A stretch of DNA of 44,208 nucleotides from an uncultured Prevotella sp. Its GTDB lineage: Bacteria > Bacteroidota > Bacteroidia > Bacteroidales > Bacteroidaceae. The stretch covers positions 1 to 44,208 of the forward strand of contig ONDK01000015.1 of the NCBI GenBank assembly GCA_900316565.1, read 5' to 3'. Made by a program: the position numbers and the translations under genes. Of the stretch, positions 7,009 to 15,985 are shown one piece after another (position 1 is the stretch's first letter; each line of letters begins with the position of its first letter). The notes beneath the pieces are model-generated. The model was not told the origin of the DNA. It made no database searches and saw only the letters and a program-made list of their open reading frames with translations.

Positions 7009-8193
7009 ATGAGCAACAAGGAACTACATTTCATCAGTGGCGTGGGATGGCGCTACGACACGGAACACTCCATGCTAAGGCGGCTCGAAGGACACGACTA
7101 CAAGGGTCGAAGCATATACCAGATTACCATCACCCTTGCGGAACGCGGTAAACCGCGGCTGGGAACGTTGATGAAGGATGTTAACGGCAAGGCCATCGTG
7201 GTACTATCTCCTCTTGGAGAGCGTGTCAGGGACTGCTGGCTGCAGATAGAGACACGCCATCCTGGTGTGAGCTCCATAGCACTGCAAATAATGCCGGACC
7301 ACCTCCATGGCGTTCTCTTTGTGAAGCATGAGCAGGCCGTCCATCTGGGGAAGATGATCAGCGGCTTCAAGATAGGCTGCTCGCATGCGTGGTGGGAGCT
7401 GGAGCCGGAGGTATGCGCGCCGTTTTGTTCGCCGTTCAGTTCGCCGTTCAGTTCGCCGAATTATAATTCGGCGCACGGAACATCGGCGCACGGAACATCG
7501 GCGCACGGAACCGCGCAGGGAACATCGGCGCAGGGAACCGCGCACGGTGCGCCGCTCCTTCCTCACAGCAGAGGCGCCAAGGGCCCCTCGCTCTTTTCTC
7601 CCGGTTATCATGACTCGGTGCTTATGGGAAAGGGGCAGCTGAGGAACATGGTGAGCTATGTTCTTGACAACCCCCGCCGTGCTATGATAAAGCGCGAGCA
7701 CCCTGACCTCTTCCGCATCGTGAGCAATCTGACCGTCGGCGGCCGCTCCTTCGCTGCCATCGGCAACCGTTGGCTCCTCAACAGACCCATGCGTTTGCAG
7801 GTGCGGTGCCATAACAACACATCAGCGGAGAACCTCAGGCTCATAGCCTGCCAGAAGGAATACTTCCTGCAGCGTGGGAGGATGGGTGCTGTGGTGGTAA
7901 GCCCGTGCATATCACCGGGAGAGAAAGAGATAGCGCGTGCTGCCCTCGCCGCCGGTCTGCCGTTGATAGTAGTCCTTGAGAACGGCTTTCCTCCGCTCTA
8001 CAAGCCTCCCGGCCGTTATTTCGAGGCTTGTGCTGACGGCACCCTTCTCATGCTCGCACCATGGCCTCATCACACGGAGCACCGTATGATAACGCGCCGG
8101 CAGTGTGTGGAGCTGAATGCCATGGCAGCTTCCGTCAGTACGGACCCATGGACTATGGAACTGGAGCGCGATGTAGAAACCGTCTATAAGTAG
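7009..8193 (+). CDS. REP-associated tyrosine transposase-like protein (Y1/HUH) with a C-terminal extension
   Basis: The N-terminal half has the signature of Y1 (IS200/RAYT) single-strand DNA nucleases. The HUH motif reads IMPDHLHGVLFV near residue 95, followed by a helix HLGKMISGFKIGCSHAWW. The late helix YVLDNPRRAMIKREHPDLF (around residues 214-232) corresponds to the RAYT YxxxNPxRA motif carrying the catalytic tyrosine. Between them is an insert of about 55 residues made of short DNA repeats (FSSP, SAHGT units). From about residue 265 a further domain begins with VVVSPCISPGEKEIARAALA and GLPLIVVLENGFPPLYKPPG. It resembles the Rossmann-like fold of DprA/SLOG proteins; that match is by eye only. 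Known RAYTs cut and join REP hairpins. A terminator lies directly upstream and no clear -7 box was found. Confidence 0.8.
   Translation: MSNKELHFISGVGWRYDTEHSMLRRLEGHDYKGRSIYQITITLAERGKPRLGTLMKDVNGKAIVVLSPLGERVRDCWLQIETRHPGVSSIALQIMPDHLHGVLFVKHEQAVHLGKMISGFKIGCSHAWWELEPEVCAPFCSPFSSPFSSPNYNSAHGTSAHGTSAHGTAQGTSAQGTAHGAPLLPHSRGAKGPSLFSPGYHDSVLMGKGQLRNMVSYVLDNPRRAMIKREHPDLFRIVSNLTVGGRSFAAIGNRWLLNRPMRLQVRCHNNTSAENLRLIACQKEYFLQRGRMGAVVVSPCISPGEKEIARAALAAGLPLIVVLENGFPPLYKPPGRYFEACADGTLLMLAPWPHHTEHRMITRRQCVELNAMAASVSTDPWTMELERDVETVYK
7428..7560 (+). repeat. Repeat tract inside the RAYT-like gene
   Basis: Two 12-bp units (TTCAGTTCGCCG) are followed by a perfect 20-bp palindrome (7454-7473, centred on TTATAA), then by 15-bp units based on CGGCGCACGGAACAT. 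The reading frame stays open throughout. The units are variable and look like slippage- or insertion-derived expansion between the HUH motif and the tyrosine helix. Confidence 0.75.
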
Positions 8194-8248
8194 CTCGTTG
8201 TCCCGGTATGTTCCTGTTTACAATCAAAGCAGTATGTCTTGTTCAGAT

Positions 8249-8390
8249 AAAAAAATAATCGCAGCCCCAATCTCTTGGAGCTGCGATAAGCGTTTCATGT
8301 TATCTTAACATACCATAAATCTTTTTCCCTTGGCCTCACACCAGAGACCTCTTAGCCTAAACCTATGAAAAAACCCTTTTTCTTACCTGA
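8249..8390 (-). ncRNA. Candidate small RNA downstream of mfd
   Basis: On the minus strand a TATCTTTG -7 box (8393-8400) is followed by about 135 bases without an ORF. These end in a long terminator hairpin (8258-8287; ATCGCAGC/GCTGCGAT plus CCAA/TTGG around GAGA) and a run of seven T. Internal stems are visible: GGTCTC/GAGGCC around TGGTGT, and ATGTTA/TAACAT around AGA. Promoter, ordered stems and terminator together argue for a discrete RNA. I could not match it with confidence to 6S, SRP or another Rfam family. mfd ends 110 bp upstream, so read-through from mfd would share the terminator. Confidence 0.6.
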
Positions 8391-8392
8391 TG

Positions 8393-8400
8393 CAAAGATA
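8393..8400 (-). promoter_or_regulatory. -7 box (TATCTTTG) of the candidate small RNA
   Basis: A TAnnTTTG element about 7 bp upstream of the inferred start of the small RNA at 8249-8390. It lies beyond the mfd stop codon. Confidence 0.55.
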
Positions 8401-8510
8401 GTGCTAATCTTCCGCCGATGGGTGGATTATTGTATAAAATAGGCGTATATTTGCATCAAACGATTGCACTTTACCGGTTCCTTCTTAGGTACGGTCCTCC
8501 TTGTTCTTCT

Positions 8511-11500
8511 TTATTCCTCCTTTTCTATATCCCTCATGACCTTTACGGCGTCCTCCACAGATGTTATACGGTCGACAATCATCTGCCGTTTTCCGTTTTT
8601 CTCCCTGAGGTTACAGCGCCGTACGTTATGTTGGATGTAATTGAGTACCTTGCCGAAGGCCTTGCTCTGGTAGAATGCCGACCGCGGGTTGCTGACAAAC
8701 TGCATCTGCATGCGGCCCTGCCGGAGAATAAGCTTCTCACATCCTAAGTGCTTGCCAAGACGGCGCAGGGCCACGACACGCATTAGTTCCTCTCCCTCAT
8801 GGGGAACAGGACCGAAGCGGTCCTCAAGGCGCCGGCGGTAAGCGTCGAGGTCCTCGTCGTTGTCGATGTTGTCGAGCTCACGGTACAGGAGCATACGTTC
8901 CGAGCTTCCCGGCACATAGGTGTCGGGGAAGTACATTTCCAGGTCGCTGTCTATGGAGCAGTCGTCGACGAAGTCATCGCCCGATATCTGCTCACCCTGT
9001 TCTATCTCATCCTTATACATATCCTGGAACTCATCGTTCTTCAGTTCCGTAACGGCCTGGGAGAGAATCTTCTGATATGTCTCATATCCAAGGTCCTCCA
9101 TGAAGCCGCTCTGCTCAGCCCCCAGGAGGTTGCCGGCACCGCGTATGTCGAGGTCCTGCATGGCAAGGCTGAAACCGCTGCCGAGTCCGGAGAATGTCTC
9201 CAGAGCCTCCAGGCGCCGCCGTGCGTCATCGTTGAGTGTTGCCAGTGGTGGCGCGAGGAGATAGCAGAACGCCTTCTTATTCGACCGTCCCACGCGTCCC
9301 CTCATCTGATGGAGGTCGGAGAGTCCGAAGTGGTGCGCGTCGTTTATTATTATCGTGTTGGCGTTGGAGATGTCGATGCCGTTCTCTACGATGGTCGTCG
9401 AGAGTAGCACGTCGTAGTCGTAGTTCATGAATCCGATGAGGATTTTTTCCAGTTCCTCCGGTTTCATCTGTCCGTGCCCGATGGCCACACGGCAGTCCGG
9501 CACATATTTCTTTATGAGGTCTGCGATAGCCTTGAGGTTGTTGATACGGTCGTTGACGAAGAAGACCTGTCCGTTGCGGCTCATTTCGAAGTTTATAGCG
9601 TCGGCGATGACCTCGTGGTTGAATGTGGCGATGGTCGTCTGGATGGGATAGCGGTTGGGTGGCGGCGTACGCATGATGCTCATGTCGCGTGCTCCCATCA
9701 GCGAGAACTGCAGAGTGCGTGGTATCGGTGTGGCACTCATCGTCAGCGTGTCGATGTTACTCTTTAGCTGTCGCAGCTTCTCCTTTGTGGAAACGCCGAA
9801 CTTCTGTTCCTCATCGATGATGAGCAGTCCCAGGTCATGCCATTTGACGTTCTTGCTGATGAGCTTATGAGTGCCAACGAGAATGTCTATCTTCCCCTCT
9901 GCGAGGTCGGTTATTATCTCACGTGTCTGTTTTGTGGTGCGTGCACGGGAGAGGTAATCGACACGCACTGGCATGTCCTTCAGCCGGTCGCGGAACGTCT
10001 GATAGTGCTGGAAGGCCAGCACGGTTGTCGGAACGAGTACTGCCACCTGCTTGCCGTCGCATGCCGCTTTGAAAGCTGCGCGTATGGCCACCTCCGTCTT
10101 TCCGAAGCCTACGTCGCCGCAGACGAGTCTGTCCATGGGCTTTGCCATTTCCATGTCGTGCTTCACGTCCTGCGTGGCCTTGCTCTGGTCGGGTGTGTCC
10201 TCATAGAGGAACGATGCCTCCAGCTCATGCTGCATGTATCCGTCGTGGGAGAAGGCGAACCCTTTCTCACGCCGCCGCTTGGCGTAGAGCTTTATAAGGT
10301 CGCGGGCGATGTCCTTGATACGTTTTTTCGCACGCTCCTTCATCCGGTCCCAGGCTCCACTGCCGAGCACCGAGAGCTGTGGTGGCTGTCCCGTATCGTT
10401 CGACCGGTACTTGCTTATCTTATAGAGCGAGTGTATGCTCACGTCGACGATGTCGCCGTGCTGGTACACTATGCGTATCATCTCCTGGTATCCCTGCTCG
10501 CCGCTGTCCTGTTCGGCGTTGGCCTTTGGCTGTGGCACACGCACCAGCCCTGCGAACTTGCCTATCCCATAGTCGACATGTACGAGATAATCGCCCGGCT
10601 CCATCTCCTGCAGCTCCTTCATCGTCAGGGCCATCTTGCCGGAGCGGGCCTTGTCGGACTTCAGGCTGTACTTATGATAACGGTCGAATATCTGATGGTC
10701 GGTGAAACAACAGACGTGTAGGTCGTTGTCGGCGAAGCCCTCGTGGAGCGTCCTTCCCACCGCCACGAAGGTGATGTCCTTGCCCTGGTCGCTGAAGATG
10801 TCGGCAAGACGGCGTGTCTGTTTCTCGCTGTCGGCAAGGATGTATATCTTGTACTGCTGCAGGAGATAGTCCTCGAGGCTGCGCTCCAGGAGTTCAAAGT
10901 TCTTATGGTATAGCGGCTGCGGCACTATGTGGAACACGATGCGTGCCTGCGGCACACCTGTGGGCTCGTTGCCGAACTCTATGTGCACGTACCTTCCAGC
11001 ATCCTCTATGAACTGGCTGCCGGTGATGAGCTGTGTCTCACGTTTCAGTTCCTTCTTTATCTCCTCCTGCTCCATCTCGGTCTTACCTTCCAGCTGCTCG
11101 GTGAGAGCCTGCGAGGAGAAGCCCTCGTCGTAGACACGTTGGACGGTGTCGTGGATATAGAGGAAGTTCTTTGCCACCAGCAACGTGTCTTCGGGGAGGA
11201 ATTGCAGGAAGGGCACCTTCTCCTCGGTGAGCGTTGCCAGCTCCGGCACCACCTCCACCTGCTGCAGCTTGTCGTGCGACAGCTGGCTCTCTACCTCAAA
11301 GGAACGGATGGTGTCGATGTCGTCGCCGAAGAAGTCGATACGGTAGGGAAGCTCGCAGCTGAAGGAATAGACATCGAGGATGCTTCCGCGCACGGCAAAC
11401 TGCCCGGGCTCGTAGACGTAGTCGGTCTCCGTGAACCCGAAGTCGCGCAGCGTCTTCTCTACTGTCGTAATCTCCACGGTCTGTCCCACCCGCAGCGACA

Positions 11501-12044
11501 GCGTCCGGGAGTCGAGGCGTTTCTTGCTGACGACGAGTTCTGCCATCGCCGACGGCGTGGTGACAATGAAGAGAAACGGTGCCTTGCCGTCCGTGTCGTG
11601 TTTCTTTCCGTTGGCGGCTGGATAACGGCTCAACCGCGAGAGCACCTCTGTGCGCAGTATCTCGTTGGCGGCATCACGCTGTCCGTACTTCACCGCCCGC
11701 CGGTAGCCGGAAGGGAAGAAGACGACGCCATCCTCGCCGAGTATCTGTGTGAGGTCGTGGTAGAAATAACCGGCCTCGTCGGCATCCTGCAGCATGAAGA
11801 CCACGGGACGATGCAGCTTCCCGGCTATGGAAGCGAAGAAGAGCGGTGCCGACGACGCAACAAGTCCCTGGAGGAAAAGTGTCTTCACCGACTTTTTCCC
11901 CAGGGACTGTACCAATGCCTTTGCCTGTGGCGTGGAGGCATATAGATCTATGAGATGACCTCCGCCGGTCCCACCGAAGTAGGACTGAGGGAGGCTGCTT
12001 GTCTTGTTCAAGTGTATGTTATAGTTTCTTTGTTCTATGCACAA
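8511..12044 (-). CDS. mfd: Transcription-repair coupling factor Mfd
   Basis: The product removes stalled RNA polymerase at DNA lesions and recruits UvrA. The order is typical: UvrB-like N-terminal module, a CarD-type RNA-polymerase interaction domain near residue 485 ([17 protein letters not shown]), a superfamily 2 translocase with Walker [12 protein letters not shown] near 650 and DEEQ box near 745, and a C-terminal TRCF domain. The 1177-aa length agrees with the family. No ATG exists in the first ~80 codons. The frame opens with TTG at 12044, and a second TTG at 12011 would give a start closer to the conserved HLIDLYAST segment. It starts 18 bp after the stop codon of the glycosyltransferase gene, so the two share the promoter at 12847-12854. 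Confidence 0.95.
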   Translation of the reverse strand: MCIEQRNYNIHLNKTSSLPQSYFGGTGGGHLIDLYASTPQAKALVQSLGKKSVKTLFLQGLVASSAPLFFASIAGKLHRPVVFMLQDADEAGYFYHDLTQILGEDGVVFFPSGYRRAVKYGQRDAANEILRTEVLSRLSRYPAANGKKHDTDGKAPFLFIVTTPSAMAELVVSKKRLDSRTLSLRVGQTVEITTVEKTLRDFGFTETDYVYEPGQFAVRGSILDVYSFSCELPYRIDFFGDDIDTIRSFEVESQLSHDKLQQVEVVPELATLTEEKVPFLQFLPEDTLLVAKNFLYIHDTVQRVYDEGFSSQALTEQLEGKTEMEQEEIKKELKRETQLITGSQFIEDAGRYVHIEFGNEPTGVPQARIVFHIVPQPLYHKNFELLERSLEDYLLQQYKIYILADSEKQTRRLADIFSDQGKDITFVAVGRTLHEGFADNDLHVCCFTDHQIFDRYHKYSLKSDKARSGKMALTMKELQEMEPGDYLVHVDYGIGKFAGLVRVPQPKANAEQDSGEQGYQEMIRIVYQHGDIVDVSIHSLYKISKYRSNDTGQPPQLSVLGSGAWDRMKERAKKRIKDIARDLIKLYAKRRREKGFAFSHDGYMQHELEASFLYEDTPDQSKATQDVKHDMEMAKPMDRLVCGDVGFGKTEVAIRAAFKAACDGKQVAVLVPTTVLAFQHYQTFRDRLKDMPVRVDYLSRARTTKQTREIITDLAEGKIDILVGTHKLISKNVKWHDLGLLIIDEEQKFGVSTKEKLRQLKSNIDTLTMSATPIPRTLQFSLMGARDMSIMRTPPPNRYPIQTTIATFNHEVIADAINFEMSRNGQVFFVNDRINNLKAIADLIKKYVPDCRVAIGHGQMKPEELEKILIGFMNYDYDVLLSTTIVENGIDISNANTIIINDAHHFGLSDLHQMRGRVGRSNKKAFCYLLAPPLATLNDDARRRLEALETFSGLGSGFSLAMQDLDIRGAGNLLGAEQSGFMEDLGYETYQKILSQAVTELKNDEFQDMYKDEIEQGEQISGDDFVDDCSIDSDLEMYFPDTYVPGSSERMLLYRELDNIDNDEDLDAYRRRLEDRFGPVPHEGEELMRVVALRRLGKHLGCEKLILRQGRMQMQFVSNPRSAFYQSKAFGKVLNYIQHNVRRCNLREKNGKRQMIVDRITSVEDAVKVMRDIEKEE

Positions 12045-12062
12045 CTTTCGTCAGGTCCTTCC

Positions 12063-12818
12063 TTATGCCTTTGGCAGCTTAGGATACTTTTTGAACCATC
12101 CGTCCCAGCGCAGACGCATCACCCCGAAGAGAGCCTCGGAGAAGATGCCGCCGCTCATCTTGCTCGTGCCTTCGCGGCGGTTGACGAACACCACCGGCAC
12201 CTCTTTTATCTTGAAGCCTATCTTATAGGCCGTGAACTTCATCTCTATCTGGAAGGCATAGCCCTTGAAGCGGATGTCGTCGAGCGGTATCGTCTCCAGG
12301 ACACGCCGCTTGTAGCATACAAATCCCGCCGTGGTGTCGCGTACCGGTATGCCGGTGATGAAGTTGACGTAGCGTGATGCGTAGTAGCTCATCAGTACGC
12401 GTCCCATAGGCCAGTTCACCACGTTGACACCGGTAACGTACCGGCTGCCTATCGCCACGTCGTATCCCTCGTCGTGTGTGGCATGGTAGAGCCGCGGCAG
12501 GTCGGCGGGGTTGTGGCTGAAGTCGGCATCCATCTCAAAGATGTAGTCATAGCCGTGCTCCAGAGCCCATTTGAAGCCGGTGATATATGCCGTGCCCAGT
12601 CCCTGCTTCCCGGACCGTTCGATGATGAAAAGCCTGTTGGCAAACTCCTTCTGCATCAGCCCTTTTACTATGCCGGCTGTATCGTCAGGACTTCCGTCGT
12701 CGATGACGAGTATGTTGAAATGCTTCTCCAGACCCAGCACGGCGCGGATTATCTTTTCGATGTTTTCCTTTTCGTTATATGTGGGAATGATTACTATGCT
12801 GTCGCTTTCGTTCATCAT
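12063..12818 (-). CDS. Polyprenol-phosphate mannosyl/glucosyltransferase (GT2, Dpm1-like)
   Basis: This family-2 glycosyltransferase transfers a sugar from a nucleotide sugar to polyprenyl phosphate at the cytoplasmic membrane. The N-terminal IIPTYNEKENI, the metal-binding region IDDGSPDDT, the FEMDADFSHNP motif (DAD, metal/nucleotide sugar) and the loop GSRYVTGVNVVNWP match the Dpm1 type closely. At 251 aa it lacks the C-terminal membrane segments of some relatives, as is usual for soluble Dpm1-type enzymes. It heads the operon with mfd and has a TACCTTTG -7 box at 12847-12854. The donor sugar cannot be told from sequence alone. Confidence 0.9.
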   Translation of the reverse strand: MMNESDSIVIIPTYNEKENIEKIIRAVLGLEKHFNILVIDDGSPDDTAGIVKGLMQKEFANRLFIIERSGKQGLGTAYITGFKWALEHGYDYIFEMDADFSHNPADLPRLYHATHDEGYDVAIGSRYVTGVNVVNWPMGRVLMSYYASRYVNFITGIPVRDTTAGFVCYKRRVLETIPLDDIRFKGYAFQIEMKFTAYKIGFKIKEVPVVFVNRREGTSKMSGGIFSEALFGVMRLRWDGWFKKYPKLPKA

Positions 12819-12846
12819 GTGTTTCGTTTTTTAAGCTTTGACGATG

Positions 12847-12854
12847 CAAAGGTA
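12847..12854 (-). promoter_or_regulatory. -7 box (TACCTTTG) of the glycosyltransferase-mfd operon
   Basis: Matches TAnnTTTG on the minus strand, about 29 bp upstream of the glycosyltransferase start codon. Confidence 0.65.
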
Positions 12855-13011
12855 AGAAATTATTGCCGAATGATGCATGAAGAACGGACATTTTAATTAA
12901 ATAAAAGGCTGATAATAACCATATTCAAACTTTTTTGCGTCATGGAGGGTGCCTTTTTTAGTCTCTTTCCGACGTTTCATGCCCTGTTTCGTCCGTACAT
13001 CAATGTCAACC

Positions 13012-13779
13012 TTACTGGTCGAGGTTTTCCTCATAGCCCTGGTATTCCGGTACTAGTCCGTCCATTACAGCCTTGTAAGCCTCCGCCATCATCTCGCGCT
13101 CATGGTCGTCGCCGGGCTTGTAAGGTATGGGCTTGTGGATGGTGAGGCTCATGGGATGCCAGAAAACCCAGTAGATGTCCTTCATGCGTGGCTTGACATT
13201 GAATGAGCCGTTGATGGTCAGCGGACAGACGGGCAGCTGCAGTTCGCTGGCCAGCATGAAAGCGCCGCGGCGGAACACTCCCATATGGCCGGTGAAGGTG
13301 CGTGCGCCCTCCGGGAAGACGACGAGCGACATACCCTCCTTGAGTATCTCGCGTGCGTTGTCGTAGGTCTTTCGTATCTTGCTTGCTCCGCTCCGGTCTA
13401 CGAATATATGATGTGCGTACTCGCAGGCCACACCGAGGAAGGGCACCTTCCGAAGCGATTTCTTCATCATCCACTTGAAGTTGCGGTTCAGGAAACCGTA
13501 GATGAGGAAGATGTCGAAAGCCCCCTGATGATTACTGACGAAGACGTAGCTCTGCTTGGGGTCTAGGTTCTCGCGTCCTTCCACATGTATGGGCAGCAGA
13601 AGAAGGTAACAGATGAGACGTGACCAGTATTTCCCGGGATAGTAGCCCCAGAAGTGTCCGTTGCCGAAGCGGCACCCCACCACCGTTACGACTGCGCAGA
13701 GGATGGTGATGACAATGAATATCGGCAGGAATATGAACAGTTGGTATAGCCGGTAGAGGAATATGAGAATATACTTCAT
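13012..13779 (-). CDS. plsC: 1-acyl-sn-glycerol-3-phosphate acyltransferase (PlsC family)
   Basis: It acylates lysophosphatidate at sn-2 in phospholipid synthesis, at the inner membrane. Residues 84-89 give the HX4D catalytic motif (NHQGAFD), and the glycerol-phosphate-binding FPEGAR motif is at 155-160. A hydrophobic N-terminus (residues 3-35) provides the membrane anchor. The 255-aa length is normal. It lies 87 bp downstream of the metallophosphoesterase gene on the same strand. No promoter of its own was seen, so co-transcription is possible. Confidence 0.9.
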   Translation of the reverse strand: MKYILIFLYRLYQLFIFLPIFIVITILCAVVTVVGCRFGNGHFWGYYPGKYWSRLICYLLLLPIHVEGRENLDPKQSYVFVSNHQGAFDIFLIYGFLNRNFKWMMKKSLRKVPFLGVACEYAHHIFVDRSGASKIRKTYDNAREILKEGMSLVVFPEGARTFTGHMGVFRRGAFMLASELQLPVCPLTINGSFNVKPRMKDIYWVFWHPMSLTIHKPIPYKPGDDHEREMMAEAYKAVMDGLVPEYQGYEENLDQ

Positions 13780-13866
13780 AAGCTGTGGGATAAATAGTTG
13801 TCTTCTGTTGTTATGATGATGGTTATGAGTGCTGTCTGTCGTTCGTTTTGTTTGTCCGGCTGCCCC

Positions 13867-15084
13867 TTACCTCCGGTGCAGCGTGATGACGGCTATCTCG
13901 TTTGGCATGTTAAGACGGAAGGGGACGAGGCCCCCGAGGCCTGCTGTAACGTAGAGGTAGCGACCCTGTCGTTCGTAGAGCCCATAGTCCTCATGGAGCG
14001 TCAGCTGTGTGAGACGGTGTCCGAGGATCTGCATCTGTCCGCCGTGGGTGTGTCCGCTGAGTGTCAGCTGTGCGTGTGTCTTTGGCAGGATGGTGCGCTC
14101 CCATGCCGACGGGTCGTGCTGGAGGGCTATTACAAAGGCGCTGCTGCCCACTCCCCGGAATGCTTTCTTCCAGTCGGCGCGCTCAGGGAACGGCGGACGG
14201 CCGTCGTTCTCCGTGCCCACGAAGACTATGGAGTCGTTCTCCTGTGCCTTGTCGCCACCCTTGCCGCTGACAGCCTTTCTGACATCCTTAGGACGGTAGA
14301 CGGTCAGGTGGTCGTTGTTGAGTACTATCCAGTGGAGACTGTCGCGTTCCTCGGCGAGCAGCTGCCGCATTATACGGGCCTCTATTGTAGGTGTGTGCTT
14401 CACATATTCGGCGTAGTCGTGGTTGCCGAGGACGGAGATGGTGCCCATCATCGCCGCGCGTATGGTGTTCTGCAGCCGTTCCACCTCTTGCGGCCGCATG
14501 TTCTGCAAGTCGCCGGTGAAGCATATCATGTCGACCTTCTGCGCTTTGATGCTGTCCATCTCGGCTTCGAGTATCGTCCTCCGCCATCCGTCGAAGGTGC
14601 CTAAATGCATGTCAGAGACATGCAGGATGCGGTAGCCGTCGAAGGCAGCTGGCAGAGAGTCGAAGTAGAGGTTCACATGGCGCACCCTGATGCGTGCCAC
14701 GCCCACGGTGAGTCCGTAGAGATATGCGGCCACAGCAATGACGCCGGCGAGAAGTCCGATGTAATGACCGTAGTTGCGGCGAGTAGGTATGATGGTCTTG
14801 CGCAGTATCCAGCCGATAGACGAGCAGACGGTGAATATCGCCTTTGGGGCTACGAACAGTCCTATGAGGACGAGATACGTGTTAAGCCATGTCAGGTCCG
14901 ACGGTGCGAAGTTGTCTATCGACGCCATGGCACAGGTATAGACAATCATCATCAGACACGGCATCCACCACAGCACGCGCTGCCACCGTTTTATGTGGTA
15001 GTGCTTGTGGAAGTAGTGCATGTCGATATACAAGTCCGACAGTATTATTGTCAGAATCAGTGGTATGGCTATGCGATGTATCAA
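13867..15084 (-). CDS. Membrane-anchored metallophosphoesterase (YkuE/YaeI-like)
   Basis: The C-terminal two thirds is a calcineurin-like phosphoesterase: DxH at 158-160 (SDMHLG), GD at 191-192, GNHD at 220-223 and a late GHTHGGQ. The first ~130 residues contain three to four hydrophobic segments, so the catalytic domain is probably displayed at the membrane. Relatives act on phospholipid or lipid A precursor phosphates; the substrate here is unknown. The start is unusual. Upstream in frame is TAA, and the first usable codon is TTG at 15084, with a GGAGG sequence about 10 nt before it. The first ATG (codon 22) would cut off the first membrane helix, so TTG is preferred. Confidence 0.88.
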   Translation of the reverse strand: MIHRIAIPLILTIILSDLYIDMHYFHKHYHIKRWQRVLWWMPCLMMIVYTCAMASIDNFAPSDLTWLNTYLVLIGLFVAPKAIFTVCSSIGWILRKTIIPTRRNYGHYIGLLAGVIAVAAYLYGLTVGVARIRVRHVNLYFDSLPAAFDGYRILHVSDMHLGTFDGWRRTILEAEMDSIKAQKVDMICFTGDLQNMRPQEVERLQNTIRAAMMGTISVLGNHDYAEYVKHTPTIEARIMRQLLAEERDSLHWIVLNNDHLTVYRPKDVRKAVSGKGGDKAQENDSIVFVGTENDGRPPFPERADWKKAFRGVGSSAFVIALQHDPSAWERTILPKTHAQLTLSGHTHGGQMQILGHRLTQLTLHEDYGLYERQGRYLYVTAGLGGLVPFRLNMPNEIAVITLHRR

Positions 15085-15142
15085 TGCTCCTGTGCCTCCT
15101 TACACTGTATGTTTTCAGTTTTTACCGTTTTTCCCTTTGGGC

Positions 15143-15985
15143 TTATCCTTTGACCTTCGTGTCAGCGGCGAGGCTGCTCTGCAGAAACCGCCTTACGACC
15201 TCCACGGGAAGTCCCCTTCGGCGGGCGTAGTCGCGCAGCTGGTCCTCACCGATTTTACCGAGATAGAAGTAGAACGCCTTGGGATGTGAGAACATGAAAC
15301 CCGACACGCTGGCATGTGGTGTCATCATACCGCTCTCCGTGAGCCTTACGCCTATCGACCGCATGTCGATGATGCCGTCGAGGATGAAGTTGATGCTCGT
15401 GTCGGGGAGCGACGGATAGCCTATCGCAGGACGTATGCCCTGGTAGCGCTCGGCATGTGTCTCCTCCATGGTAAGGTGCTCGTCGGGAGCATAGCCCCAG
15501 TATTTTCGGCGCACCTCCTCGTGCATCTTCTCCGCGGTGCCCTCGGCGAGTCTGTCGGCCAGTGTCTGCGAGAGCATCTGGCTGTATGGGTCGTCCATGT
15601 AATTCTCCGTCAGCGAGCTCTCCACGGACGTGCAGAACGCTCCCGCCTTGTCGGTGATACCCGACGAGAGCGGGCGCACGAAATCGGAGAGGCAGTAGCA
15701 TGGCTGTCCTTCCTTTGCCGGCCTCTGCTGCCGGAGCATCGGAATGCGCACACCGTCGAGGAGCAGGTCGTCGCCGTCGCTGTTGGCATCGAAGATACCG
15801 AAGACAGCATGTGTGTGGTACTTCCCGTCCATCTCCGCAAGCATCGCCTCGGCGTCATGCCGCAGGCTTTGTCTGGCCTCTTCCGGTTTCCCGTTCATCG
15901 ACCATGCGTAGAAGAAATAGTTCCAGTTGATATACGGCTCTATGTCATGAACGGAATATGACAGCCTCACCACGGTATGCTTCAT
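15143..15985 (-). CDS. Stand-alone methionine synthase (MetH) reactivation domain
   Basis: The sequence matches the C-terminal AdoMet-binding activation domain of cobalamin-dependent methionine synthase: WGYAPDE, RYQGIRPAIGYPSLPD, LTESGMMTPHASVSGFMFSHP and the terminal DYARRRGLPVEVVRRFL. That domain binds S-adenosylmethionine and holds cob(II)alamin for reductive methylation. Here it is a separate 280-aa protein, so it should work in trans on a MetH lacking it, which is not in this window. I chose the ATG at 15985. A longer frame reaches an ATG at 16054, but overlaps pyrC by 110 bp and adds unconserved residues. Even the chosen start overlaps pyrC by 41 bp, showing tight coupling. Confidence 0.9.
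   Translation of the reverse strand: MKHTVVRLSYSVHDIEPYINWNYFFYAWSMNGKPEEARQSLRHDAEAMLAEMDGKYHTHAVFGIFDANSDGDDLLLDGVRIPMLRQQRPAKEGQPCYCLSDFVRPLSSGITDKAGAFCTSVESSLTENYMDDPYSQMLSQTLADRLAEGTAEKMHEEVRRKYWGYAPDEHLTMEETHAERYQGIRPAIGYPSLPDTSINFILDGIIDMRSIGVRLTESGMMTPHASVSGFMFSHPKAFYFYLGKIGEDQLRDYARRRGLPVEVVRRFLQSSLAADTKVKG

Noticed and set aside
9837-11945. Long plus-strand frames antisense to mfd
   Set aside because: Codon-bias shadows of mfd; the translated sequences show no domain logic.
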